Shown here piece by piece: positions 22,937 to 33,163 of a DNA stretch of 64,000 nucleotides. The notes under the pieces are model-generated. The model saw nothing but the letters and a program-made list of their open reading frames with translations. It ran no database searches and was not told where the DNA came from. Position 1 is the stretch's first letter. Each line of letters starts with the position of its first letter. The stretch covers positions 4,898,001 to 4,962,000 of the forward strand of contig JANUWI010000001.1 in the NCBI GenBank assembly GCA_025504975.1, written 5' to 3'. The position numbers were made by a program, and so were the translations under genes. The stretch comes from Plenodomus lindquistii (taxonomy: Eukaryota; Ascomycota; Dothideomycetes; Pleosporales; Leptosphaeriaceae).

Positions 22937-23197
22937 GATTGCCGTAGTTGCGGAACGGGGAGAGAATGCATATTGTCACGATTTGAAAACGTGTGCCATC
23001 TCGTTTAGCATCATCAAGTTCTGCAACAAGCCAATCCAAGTCAGTCAAAGGAGGTTTCTCGTGTGAAAGATCAAATTAGTATCAACATTAACATGCACAG
23101 TAGAATCTATAAACTTGTAATAACCATCGTGCGCATGTGCGGTAATGTAACCCCACCCACATCGCAATCATCAGGCCCTGAAACACCTCCGGCCGTT

Positions 23198-25186
23198 CTA
23201 GTCAACGAACAAGAAAAGCCCCAATGACGGGCTCGCCATCTGAAGGAAATCCATCGTCAGCCCCAAGATCGAGTCAACCCGATACCCAATTCTCCGACCA
23301 GTTTCACACGGGCTACTGTGGATGGTGTGGTTGTGACCGATCTCGATGGACAAGATGACACCAATATGCTCAATATTGTCATACTGCGGAGAATCAGGAT
23401 CAACGCGGGAAACATCGACACCACCAGATGCTCTGATATGCAGGTTCGTAAGGAAGCCGATAGCCTGCGGAATAAGTAGCGCCAGTCTACAAGTCCTGCC
23501 TTCGTGTGCGGCATCGACGTCGAATGTGAAGACGGTGGAGACTGTCGGCGAGAGCTGAGCAGTATAACGATTCCCGATTGTCCTCTGCGGGTTGGCTCGC
23601 TCGAAAGGCCTGATCTCGATCGGCACTTCGAATAGAGTCGGGAGATTGGTAGGTAAGTGGGGCAGAGGTAAATTGGGCAGAGGTAAGCTGGGTAGTGGTA
23701 AGTTGGGCAGAGGTTGGTGTGTGGTTGATGATGATGGAGAAGGGCCCATTGAAGGCTCCTCATGAGACGTCGTTGTGGTGATGGCTATAATTGTGGGTGT
23801 CGATGATGAAGAAGGGCCTACTGATGACTCCTCACAGTTACATGCAGTCGTGGTGACGGTGATGACTGTGGGTTCCGATGACAATGTGTCACTTAATTGC
23901 GCTATTGAATGTCAGCCAAGGCCTTCACCACGTCTGCCAGCCACTCTTTCAATCTTACTAGACGATGTTGTCGGTAATCTGCTCCTACTGCTTGTCGAAC
24001 TCGACACAATGGGGTCCGACTTTGCATACTCATTAGTCCGTGCAGTCCAGGTTGGTAAATGTACGGGCTGACGGTGAGATGTGCAAGGACAGGGACATCG
24101 TGAGAAATCGATGGGTAGAAGGTATAGGAGAAACGACGTTGCGATCGAAAGATTGTAGAGAAGCAAGGATAGGAGTGGTGATAGCGAGAACGACAATAGT
24201 AACGGAAGAAACTAGCTTACCGGCGTGGGGCTGGCAGGACAGGACAAGTCGAACAGAACCTCAACGCTCAAGACGTCACCGGCAGGCTTGATGCCGAAAG
24301 ACGGACTGGGGTAGCCGTACTGGACATCCTGGAGGGTGAAGTAGTAGAGGTTGACATTGTCCCTGATCAGCTGGCAAGTGACATCCTCCCAGTAGATGCG
24401 TGCATTTTCAATGTTGGCCTCAGCCAAGTTCAGTGTTAGTCCAGTGACGGGCCAGCCAGTCTCGGTGATCCAGACGGGCTTGCCCTGAGCAGCACCAACA
24501 GTAGCATTGTAGGCGTCGAAGAACAACTGGCTAGCGCTTCCTATGCTGTTCGCCATTGTTGTCTGGAAATATGGGTATGCGTCCATGCCGAGGAAATCGA
24601 GTGCAGAGATGACGGCGTCGTTCGAGGCGTTGACGTAGACAGTCCAAGTGTTAACGTGACCGATGGGCGTACCTGCAAGAGCGGTGCCCGCAATTGCATC
24701 TCGGGTCTGCTGGATGTAGTTGATTAACTCATCAGGGTGAGCACCTACGCCGGCCTTGTTTGCAATGCCAGTGGGGGTGATGCGGTAAAGATCTTCGCTG
24801 CCAACGGAGATGCCCACTACCAAGTTGGTGAAGGCAGTGCCGTATTGCTGGACTGCGGCTTTGAGAGCAGTAAGCTCGTTATTGATGACCGCCTGACCGG
24901 CCGAGGCCCACAAGCCGAGTAGGAGCGTGGTATTGGTGTTGATGGCAGCCTCTATGGCTTCAATGATGTCGTTGGTAGTGCCGTGCTGAATCATGGTGTA
25001 TAGACGAGCGCTGGTCCAACCATCGGTACCGGCGAGGTGCTTTGCGGCGTTGAATTCGTATTCGAAGTCGACGAGTGTTTTTGCCTGGTTGTTGTTGAAT
25101 TGAGCACCGTAGTTGAAGCCCTTGATGGCAGCGCTGGCTGTTGAAAGAAGACTGGCAGTAGCCAGAATGGAAGAAGAGACACGCAT
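23198..25186 (-). CDS. GH17 beta-1,3-glucanase fused to a But2 C-terminal domain (putative)
   Basis: Cell-wall or secreted glucan-modifying enzyme. Three exons are proposed: 25186-24221, 24067-23959 and 23901-23198, total 592 aa. Exon 1 is a complete GH17 domain: signal peptide at about residues 1-19, GFNYGA, SARLYT, acid/base Glu131 in VGSEDLYR, LDFLGMDAYPYF and nucleophile Glu242 in VWITETGWP. It runs open to CPASPTP followed by GTAAGC; without splicing it stops two codons later (324 aa, close to EglC/Bgl2-type enzymes). Exon 2 is Ser/Thr-rich. Exon 3 continues as a Thr/Ser/Pro linker and a But2 (PF09792-like) domain: YTAQLSPTVSTVFTFDVD, GRTCRLALLIP and IGYRVDSILGLTMDF. Intron 2 (57 nt) has GTAAGA, CTGAC and TAG. 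The But2 part lacks its own ATG and signal peptide, which favours the fusion. GH17 and But2 calls are firm; their joining is inference. Confidence 0.65.
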
Positions 25187-26276
25187 TATTGCTACACTTG
25201 TAGGACTGTGGATGCGTCGAGGCGTAAAAAATCAACGGTGAAATTGAGGCGATTGGAGAGGTATACAAAAAGGGTGGTAGGAAGCGACGCAGATAGACCG
25301 TTGAGGAATGCATCAGCAGCAGTATTTATCATCAAGTGACGTTGGACTGCGAGTGACGGGCAGGTGCGTGAAGTAGCCGCAGGGGCAGCAGCGAATTGTT
25401 GACAATCATGGAAAGAGCATATGCAGGAATCGGGGCTAGACGTCCGTCTACGTCCGTTCCTGCCTGGTGAGGATCATCGAGGGTGAATGCATGGTCGGCG
25501 TTGGTGATACGATACACAGCAGACGATCTTTGAGTCGACCTACTTGACATTATGTACAAATGTTCCGTCTCAGTCTGTCGATGATGAACCAGTAGGCTCG
25601 AGCTGACCTTCTCCCGTGCATTCTGGAAGCCCGTCTGTATCGACAAGACAAGCTTTTGCCCCGGCTTGCTTGATCATTGGTTCGTGTGGGAAACAGAATG
25701 TTCAAATAGAAGAATTGGCCTTGGTCTGAAGCCTCAGTAGAGCTCGCGAAGTGGGCGATGTGCTGCCAGCTGGCTTTCAGGGATGAGTGATCGAGATAAA
25801 TTATCCACAGCGTCCTTTGTGGTCATGATCAATTTTCACGGCTCGTAATTAGAGGTGGAGTATCTGGAGGCAGCGCATCATTCTATCACTGGCTTCGTGG
25901 GTCGCTGGTGCCGCCGGCCAGCACCTGAGTTGTTCTCTGATTGTGGTAGAGCAAGCTGAACTGACATCTTCACGAACTCTTGAAGCGCAGGAACATGGAA
26001 TTATCTCACTGGAACACAATGGTGACAATGTCAGGAAAGCGTTGGAGTCGCGTCTGCGGGGAAGCAAGTGTTTGGTCAGAGCTGTAATGTCTTGGCACGA
26101 AGCTCTAGCTCGCAGTCGCGGCTCATGTTGCCTTGCATCTCAGTCTCAAGAAACATCTACAGCGCCTCACACACCCCGCTTCTCCACATACACCGCTCGC
26201 AGGTTTCTGTCTACAGCGTAGAGATCTTTGGAATACACCACCTACATCTCGAATCCTCCCGACACAACCAGCCACC
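25187..26276. other. Divergent intergenic region, GH17 gene / PUP2
   Basis: 1.09 kb shared upstream region. The 250 bases before the GH17 ATG contain A/T-rich and pyrimidine-rich stretches; the last 60 bases before the PUP2 ATG are C/A-rich. No gene or repeat was recognised. Confidence 0.45.
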
Positions 26277-27289
26277 ATGGTACGCATACATCGAGCCCCG
26301 CCGGAGGACCGTCTGCTAATGTGAGCAGTTCATAGCACGAAGCGAGTATGGTATGCATACACAATCTTGGGGAATTTAAGATCCATAAGCTAATAATGCA
26401 TTCTAGATCGCGGTATCAAGTACGTTCATCCTCGCTCGTAGCCCACAAAGCCACCGCTTACACAAGCCCAGCACCTTCTCCCCCGAAGGCCGCCTCTTCC
26501 AAGTCGAATACTCTCTAGAAGCCATCAAGCTCGGCTCAACAGCGATAGGTGTACGTCTCCACACAGCTCTACCGTCCCAAAACCCAAAAGCTAACAACAC
26601 ACAACACAGGTAGCAACAGGCGAAGGCGTAATCCTCGGCGTAGAAAAGCGCGTAACCTCCACCCTCCTCGAAACCAGCTCCGTCGAGAAGATTGTCGAAA
26701 TCGATCGCCACATCGGGTGCGCCATGTCCGGCCTGCAAGCCGATGCACGAAGCATGGTCGAGCATGCCCGCGTCGAGAGCCAGAACCACGCCTTCAACTA
26801 CAACGAGCCTCTGCGCGTCGAGAGCTGCACGCAGGCGATATGCGATTTGGCGCTGCGATTTGGAGAGGGTGCAGAGGGCGAGGAGAGCATCATGAGTAGG
26901 CCGTTTGGTGTGGCGTTATTGATTGCGGGTTATGATGAGGATGGTCCGAGTCTGTACGTCACGACAGCACCATGGCCGAGACCAGGGAGGCAGGGCTAAC
27001 CAGGATCGATAGGTACCACGCCGAGCCATCTGGCACATTTTACCGCTACGATGCCAAAGCCATTGGTTCCGGATCCGAGGGCGCACAGGCAGAGCTCCAG
27101 AACGAATTCCACAAGTCGCTTACTCTTCCTGAGGCCGAGGTCCTGGTCCTCAAGACGCTGAAGCAGGTCATGGAGGAGAAGCTGGACAGCAAGAACGTGC
27201 AATTGGCGAGTGTGACCAAGGACAAGGGCTTCAGGATCTACACGGATGCGGAGATGGAGGAGGTTGTTGGAAGGCTGCCTACAAACTAG
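26277..27289 (+). CDS. PUP2: 20S proteasome alpha-5 subunit
   Basis: Alpha-ring subunit of the 20S proteasome core, 245 aa. Six coding exons: 26277-26279 (only the ATG), 26329-26350, 26407-26419 (13 nt), 26472-26550, 26610-26953 and 27013-27289. Joined, they start M-FIARSEYDRGINTFSPEGR and continue FQVEYSLEAIKLGSTAIG, the diagnostic alpha-subunit N-terminus. RHIGCAMSGLQADAR, YNEPLRVESCTQAICDLALR and RPFGVALLIAGYD are typical of alpha-5. The start codon is followed at once by a 49-nt intron (GTACGC to CAG, with CTAAT before the acceptor), and the context CCACCATGG is a strong start. No N-terminal nucleophile is expected in alpha subunits. The three tiny 5' exons would be missed by gene finders requiring longer exons. 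Confidence 0.93.
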
Positions 27290-27647
27290 ACTCGCCCGAT
27301 TTGACGACACCTAGCCTGGGTCTGAAAAGGATACGGGCAGGTGTAGGCGCTGGAACGGTGATATCATAGCATCTTGGGCATCAAGTTCTAAGTCATGAGA
27401 AAATGAAGCAATGTCTGACAATGTCACAACATCAAATCCCGCATAGAATACACATGATGCAAAATCTCGGAGAGACCTCATATAACTTGAAGAAATGTCT
27501 ATTCCGCATCCACAGCCGCTAATGTACAGCATGCTTTTACCAAGTCAATGCTCCCACCATGCTCCGCTCCACAGCATCCCGTCCCATTCCATATAATACA
27601 CCACCGCCCACTCCCTCTCCCACCCAATGCCACACAATGCAAAGCAT
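27290..27647. other. Convergent intergenic region, PUP2 / QCR10
   Basis: 358 bp shared by the 3' ends of two genes. No feature was recognised beyond the expected UTR sequence. Confidence 0.5.
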
Positions 27648-28147
27648 CTAAAAAGGGTTGTCCTCCGGCGGAATCTCATTCGTAAAGAACTTGTCGAGAA
27701 CAGGAATCTTCTTCATAATATCGTCGCGCACCTTGGGCACCTCGGCGAAGAAGAACAAGGCGAAGAAGCCGGCTGCGCCGCCGAAACCGCCGGCGAGGAC
27801 ACCGCTGTTTGTGTTGTGTTAGTGAGATGTCGGTTGGGAAAAGGTGGAGAGGAGGGGGCAAGCAAGGACGGACAATTTTACGAGGGTGTTTGCGGTGATG
27901 CCGTGGTAGTGCTTTGCGATTGTGTATCTGTGAGGGAGATGGAGTGTTAGTCTTCGTTTTCTAAATGGTTGATGTGAAGATGTCGCAGTCTGTGTGTCTG
28001 GCGCATTTCCGTTCGGCGCGGAGGAATCGCTTCGAAGCCGTTTGTGTGTCCTTGGAGCTTTCCAATGTCCATCATGTCGTCCTCCTCTTCCTCTTCCTCT
28101 TCCTCTTCCTCTTCCTCTTCCTCTTCCTCTTCCCCTGCGCTTCTCTT

Positions 28148-28179
<32 letters not shown>

Positions 28180-28266
28180 CCATCGCGTCTCTTCTCTCCA
28201 AGAATTAAGAAAACACACATACTGAGGACCAAAAGGACTCTTGTACGCCTTATACGGGCTGCGCAT
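27648..28266 (-). CDS. QCR10: Cytochrome bc1 complex subunit 10
   Basis: Small accessory membrane subunit of respiratory complex III in the mitochondrial inner membrane, 84 aa. Three exons: 28266-28223, 27927-27874 and 27804-27648. Joining gives SPFGPQYTIAKHYHGITANT, then LVKFGVLAGGFGGAAGFFAL (the membrane helix), and the C-terminus ends EIPPEDNPF, as in fungal Qcr10. The second donor reads GTCCGT, unusual at +3, but it is the only choice that keeps the frame and yields the family LVKFG motif. The first intron is 295 nt, long for this genome, and contains two adjacent microsatellites. The gene is invisible to a long-ORF scan. Family call from the C-terminal half is strong; exon 1 rests on splice signals and the PFGPQY motif. 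Confidence 0.85.
28084..28133. repeat. (CTCTTC)n microsatellite inside QCR10 intron 1
   Basis: About eight tandem hexanucleotide units on the plus strand, GAAGAG-type on the transcribed strand. It lies wholly within the predicted first intron of QCR10. Confidence 0.9.
28149..28178. repeat. (CA)15 microsatellite inside QCR10 intron 1
   Basis: Fifteen CA dinucleotides, 16 bases after the hexanucleotide tract and also within QCR10 intron 1. A separate (ATCC)n tract occurs upstream of the gene at about 28307-28328. Confidence 0.95.
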
Positions 28267-29067
28267 GCTCTATTCACAACTCCATTAGCTTTTACTCCAT
28301 TGCATCATCCATCCATCCATCCATCCATTCCCCATCTTCGCACCCTCGTCATCGCATCCAATGGCTCCGTCCCGGGCGAAAAAAGAGCTTACAGTAGCAG
28401 CGGGCGTCTTGCCATGGTGTGGAGGGGACGCAGAGGACATGTTGGCGGCGGGGTTGTGTGTGTGCGGGTTTCCGTTCGGCGGGAATTGAAGGTGTGGTTA
28501 AGACCGGGTTTGGGGCGTTGTTGCAAGTTCGGAGAGCGGGATGGGGTGGTGCGGCTTGGCGCCAATCAGGGCGCGCGGGATTTTGCGGGTGGGGATGTCA
28601 GCAGGTTTGGGAGGCGGATGGAATGGTTGTGACTGTATTTCAAGAAGGCATGATATTTCTCGACGTGCGATTGAGAATGTGATGGTTGTTTTGATTTAGG
28701 GTTTGCATTGGTGTTGTGAGTAGTTTCACGATATGATGTTGCACACACTTTTGGATGAGACGACTGCATTTTCTACTCGGTAGTATATACGTGATTTGGC
28801 TTCTAAATCAAGGTTGACTTTCAAAGTGTGATGCCACTGCTGAGTTGATATCTACGAGGGCAATAGAAGGACCTGGCAAATGAGGTACTGATAAAGTGTA
28901 ATGTAGTATGTGTATATACTTGCTCGTAAAGTCTCGAATTCCGGAGCGCCTTCTAAACGCCTGTGTACGAGCTCTGCTTGAGATCTGTCTATGACGATCC
29001 AACATAGACCAAACGCCGACCATGCCGCTGTGACGTAAAGTACAATCCAATGAGAATATGTATGGTG
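28267..29067. other. Intergenic, no gene seen
   Basis: 801 bp upstream of QCR10 and downstream of the next minus-strand gene. It includes an (ATCC)n tract at about 28307-28328. No coding signal was seen. Confidence 0.5.
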
Positions 29068-29559
29068 TTATATACTGAGCTTGTCCAGACTCAAGCGATC
29101 TGCGCTCCTGTGCCTCTTCACCATGCCCAGCTTGTAGTACTTCTCCTCGCCCGTGGCTGTCCGACCACCAATGTACCACTTCTCTGCACCCATGACCTCG
29201 TGGAAACCCTCTGACGAACTATCTGAGCCTCGTCTGCTGCGTTGTGATGCGCCGGGTATGGGGTAGGCTTGTGCTTTGGGTGATGTGGAGCGGTTGTAGG
29301 GCGGTGCATGCTGTCTCGTGGGCTGGAAGTGGTTCGTCCCTTGCACCGAGACAGTGGTGGATGCCGGTGACGGTGAGCGTGCCTTTGTGGTGATTGTGCG
29401 TGTTGTCGAGGCCGTGTCGTGAGCCTGAGTCTGTGACGATGTGCTGTTGTGTGCGTATGAAGATGCAGAGGCTGCTTGGGAAGTGGCAGCCTTTTGCAGG
29501 ACAGGCTGTGCCCTAAAGGCGGCGAGGAAGCTCCCAAAGAAGGGTCTGTTGGTCGTCAT
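29068..29559 (-). CDS. Conserved fungal protein of unknown function
   Basis: Intronless, 163 aa from the ATG at 29559. The C-terminal third looks conserved in a way I associate with uncharacterised fungal proteins: RRGSDSSSEGFHEVMGAEKW, then YIGGRTATGEEKYYKLGMVK and RHRSADRLSLDKLSI. The N-terminus (MTTNRPFFGSFLAAFRAQPV) is basic and hydrophobic and could form an amphipathic mitochondrial targeting helix, though this is inference. The middle is Ser/Thr/Gln-rich and probably disordered. The frame is open 69 nt further upstream without ATG. I do not recognise a domain and assign no function. Confidence 0.6.
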   Translation of the reverse strand: MTTNRPFFGSFLAAFRAQPVLQKAATSQAASASSYAHNSTSSQTQAHDTASTTRTITTKARSPSPASTTVSVQGTNHFQPTRQHAPPYNRSTSPKAQAYPIPGASQRSRRGSDSSSEGFHEVMGAEKWYIGGRTATGEEKYYKLGMVKRHRSADRLSLDKLSI

Positions 29560-31096
29560 GGTGGTTTTTGTGGTGTGGGAGAATGTGCGGTGTGGAGAAG
29601 GGTGTTGGCTGGCCCTGGCGCATCCCACGGCGCTGCTAGCCGAGGGCCGACTTGATGTCTGCGATTTGAGAGGGCGACCTTGGGCTCTGTGGGTCCGCGG
29701 GGTGTTTTGGTGGTCTGCCCCGGATCCGCAGCGTCTGGAGGCGAAGGTCGTGGTGTGTTGCGCGTGGTGACGGGCGGTTGATGCGCGTGTGACGTAGTTG
29801 GCGCGCGCTTTGGTGAAGAGGGCGGGTGAAGCGGCGGGTGTAGAGGGCGGCAGCGATGTTGTCCAGGCCGGCGGGCGGAGACGAGGGCGAGTTGGTGTTT
29901 TATGCCGTCCTCGGTCGTGGGGAAGGCGAGTTTAACGGGCGCAGGGCGGGCTTGGGGACGGATCGCTTCTGGTGCCGTCAACCGCGTGAACGTGCAGAGT
30001 CAGGAAGAAGTCGGAAGCAGCCGTGTGTCATTGGCCGGGCCGGGACCTCCACCAAAGAAAGCATCAATCGGCGCTGAAGACAGTCAAGAAGACCTCACAG
30101 TTTTCACCCCCTCGAGCAGCTCCGCGGCCACGCCGGCTACTTGTAGATAAGAAGCTGCTCTCGAGTCGAGAATCGAGATTGGCCGCAGCTCGGTTCGTAG
30201 TGGTGTGCAGCTGCTGCGAGGTTGCTTCCCATCTTCAGCCTTCATGCACCACGGTGACCCGCCCTCCTGTCTGACGAATCGCCGGCCGCTCTTTGGCTGT
30301 AGAGATCGCCTTGATCGCTTTTGATCGCTTCTGCAGCGCCGTTCGCAGGCCGCAACCTTGGAAATACCGCCTGTGCAGCACTGGTTCACGCCCAAGCCCC
30401 GCTACCCAGTCACATCCCACGCTACACCATACTCTTGGCTCTGCCATCGCCATCCCTCTCACAGCCATGACGAGGAACGGCTTGCCATGTCCACACCCAC
30501 CCAGAAGCGCTTATCGATACCCATCTTGCAATAATGCGGGGTTACCAGGCCGTCCCGTCAGCTACTCTACTGTGTCCATATCTTGACTGGCCAGCCATGG
30601 CCTTGACGATGCCTTCTTCACCAAGACGTGTGCAACCGCATAAGCGCGGCACAGGCACCATTTGGCTCTGTTGCTCGGGCTACGTTCCACATGACATGCT
30701 ATTGCTCAGCTGCCTGGATGACTTCATCCATGGGTGAGTCCATCTATGGATCCAAACAATCACTCCCAAGAATACACCACGGAGCGCGATAATTGGTCCT
30801 CACGATATTGATACTAGATTTCATTCTCCCAGAGTGGACACTTCGCCTTAGCAGCATCTTCGTCATTGGCTTACACGTAGGTTTACAATTCGATCTACGT
30901 GCCAAGACCTTCTAGCACCCCTCACTCTCCAGGCAACACAGGCGGCCTCTTACCTCACTTTTTACCCTCCATCCATGTGGCCGCGATCCGTAACCATACA
31001 TCTCCAACGCTATCAACCCGTCCTAGATATTCCCTTAGTGCCGCGGCTACATTTCTTCACTGGCTGACGTTCCGACACTGTCGTCACCTCTCTGCC
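29560..31096. other. Divergent intergenic region, unknown-function gene / F-box gene
   Basis: 1.5 kb. Overlapping GC-rich open frames near 29441-30468 on both strands show only low-complexity translations. The F-box frame is open from 30899 without ATG, so the sequence before 31097 is read as leader. No repeat was recognised. Confidence 0.45.
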
Positions 31097-32788
31097 ATGG
31101 CTTCTATTGCCATGGCTAACTTTTCTGATCTTCCAGCTGAGCTGGTTGAGAACATTATTTCGTATCTTCCTCAGCGCGATATATACATGACCTCTCGCTT
31201 GAATCATGCTTTATATACTCTGGCTACACCGTTTCTGTACCGCAATGTCGACCTTTACATACCACCTGGCCAGTTCCCACCGAAAATCGATCGGTTTTGC
31301 TTCAATGTAATCAATGACACCCGTCTGGCCGCTCGAGTCGTCTCCTTGCGTCTGGGCCTCCGACCCGAAAAAGAAGTCAAATCAGGACAGCATTTCCTAC
31401 CCCGGGATCCACGCTTTGACGATGGACTGATGTTCAGCAAGGCCATGGATGCGATGAGTAGCGAGACCTTGGTAGCCGCAACAGACTACCTTCGTGATGC
31501 TATTGGAATGCGCGAATACTCTGCGTATGCAGCGCTGATTCTACTTGTACTGCCTTCTTTGCATCACTTGGCCGTAGCCGACATGAAGGGTGCGACATTG
31601 GACCACTTGCATACAATCCTTCGAAATCTGGACAGCGGCACTACGTGGAATTCTCGTCGCCCATCGCAACCACTCATAGGACGCCTGTCTTCCATCAAAA
31701 CAGTATCGATCAACGTCGACAACCTCGGCGGAATGGCATATCACGGGGACCCTTGTCGATCCACCCTGGATCATCTCCTAAACTTGCCCGCTGTTACCAA
31801 ACTTGAGATATCAGTTCCCGAAGGCCGGCAAGGCGGCTCGTTTGTCCTGCACAATCGAACCACCTATCTTGTTAACAAGCTCAAGGTCACAAACATCACG
31901 ATCCTGGTTATCAAGCATTCGGGCCCGCAGCTTTTGATCCTCTCAAATCTCCTGGAGTCCACACCTCAACTGAAGTCGCTGACTTACGACGTGATGTTTA
32001 CCAGCAATGAGCAGACACCCAGTGATCTGCGTATGCTGGACCTTTCCGCATGGGGAGATGCATTGCGGCGTGTCAAGGATACCCTCGAAGTCTTGGTGTT
32101 CAGTATAGAGTATTGCGACTTGCAGCTCTGGGCATTCAAGCAACCCAGGATTGGAGAAAAGTTCCTTGGCTATCTTGATCTGACCTACTACGATCGATTG
32201 CATACTTTGCAAGTGCCGTTCCCGTTCTTGACGGGCGATGCGCAGTTTTCTATCACCACCGAAGTTTGTGCACTTCTTCCGCCTAATTTGAGACACCTGT
32301 CTCTACGACCAGACTTATCGCATGCTCAGCTGCCATTCCCATTCGACGAGTCAATTCTTCCGAGCGCGCTGCCTTTCCATGAGTCCAAAGAGGAGGCTTC
32401 GTACATGATGAATGCCAGAATGGACGTATCGTATATGTTTCAAGCGACACTCTCGCTCCTTGAGCAGGCTCCAAACTTACAAACCATCTCTGTCTGGCAG
32501 CCTGCGGATCCTTCGCTGAGCTGGTTCCAAGGCCAGCTGGAAGACTTTGCGACCACATGCAGAAACAAAAACGTCACGGGGAAGATTGTGTATCCTATGC
32601 TGCTCCGCTGGAAGAAGGTACAGCACTGGGATCTCATCAGAGAGATTACGTTGTTTGACCGACTACATCCCGATGATGATCAAGACGACAAGTTCTTCCG
32701 TGAGGAGTGGGAAGGTATGCCACTGGGCCTAGCGTCACAGTATCACCTTCACGCCTTGCGTTCACACCAGGTCCGACTCCATCGATGA
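31097..32788 (+). CDS. F-box protein with leucine-rich-like repeats
   Basis: Putative substrate adaptor of an SCF ubiquitin ligase, intronless, 563 aa. The F-box lies at about residues 7-50: FSDLPAELVENIISYLPQRD followed by LATPFLYRNVDL. The remainder has scattered leucine-rich segments (LILLVLPSLHHLAVADM, NLLESTPQLKSLTYDV, CALLPPNLRHLSLRPDL, LLEQAPNLQTISVW) resembling degenerate LRRs common in fungal F-box proteins. The first ATG is at 31097, with another five codons later at 31112. The target is unknown. The next gene, 375 bp downstream, is on the same strand. Confidence 0.8.
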   Translation: MASIAMANFSDLPAELVENIISYLPQRDIYMTSRLNHALYTLATPFLYRNVDLYIPPGQFPPKIDRFCFNVINDTRLAARVVSLRLGLRPEKEVKSGQHFLPRDPRFDDGLMFSKAMDAMSSETLVAATDYLRDAIGMREYSAYAALILLVLPSLHHLAVADMKGATLDHLHTILRNLDSGTTWNSRRPSQPLIGRLSSIKTVSINVDNLGGMAYHGDPCRSTLDHLLNLPAVTKLEISVPEGRQGGSFVLHNRTTYLVNKLKVTNITILVIKHSGPQLLILSNLLESTPQLKSLTYDVMFTSNEQTPSDLRMLDLSAWGDALRRVKDTLEVLVFSIEYCDLQLWAFKQPRIGEKFLGYLDLTYYDRLHTLQVPFPFLTGDAQFSITTEVCALLPPNLRHLSLRPDLSHAQLPFPFDESILPSALPFHESKEEASYMMNARMDVSYMFQATLSLLEQAPNLQTISVWQPADPSLSWFQGQLEDFATTCRNKNVTGKIVYPMLLRWKKVQHWDLIREITLFDRLHPDDDQDDKFFREEWEGMPLGLASQYHLHALRSHQVRLHR

Positions 32789-33163
32789 GTTGTTTTTGAG
32801 CACGTCAAATCGCCTCCCTGTAGATAATGTGGATAATATTATACATTTTGACGCATACGCCACGCGATTTTGAGTCTCAAACTGACCCATAGCACAGCGG
32901 GAGCATGACGAGGATTCCGCAAGCGCCCACCGCGAATTCTTCATGTACTGTGGAGGGTACGGATGCTTGGTCTGTCTCGTGTCTTAAGGGCGGGCGGTCC
33001 GTGGAGAATACATCCAGGATTGGTGCCACGTTTTCGACTTCACCTTCACTTACAGAAAGTCACCTTCACTCCGCTTGTGCGCACAGATCAATTTGGCATG
33101 TTAACTTCGAGGCACCCAGAAGCGTTTGACTTCCAACAACTCTCGCTACCACATCAGCACAAT
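32789..33163. other. Intergenic or leader sequence
   Basis: 375 bp between the F-box gene and the next plus-strand gene. An ATG at 32963 is in frame with the downstream gene and would add 67 residues of non-conserved-looking sequence. Confidence 0.4.

Noticed and set aside
23912..24196. Separate secreted protein whose translation starts with a signal-like hydrophobic run
   Set aside because: The frame opens with TTG and has an in-frame stop just upstream with no ATG; better explained as intron plus exon 2 of the GH17-But2 gene.
29441..29981. Overlapping open frames on both strands upstream of 29559
   Set aside because: Low-complexity Arg/Pro/Gly translations typical of GC-rich promoter sequence; no splice or start support.
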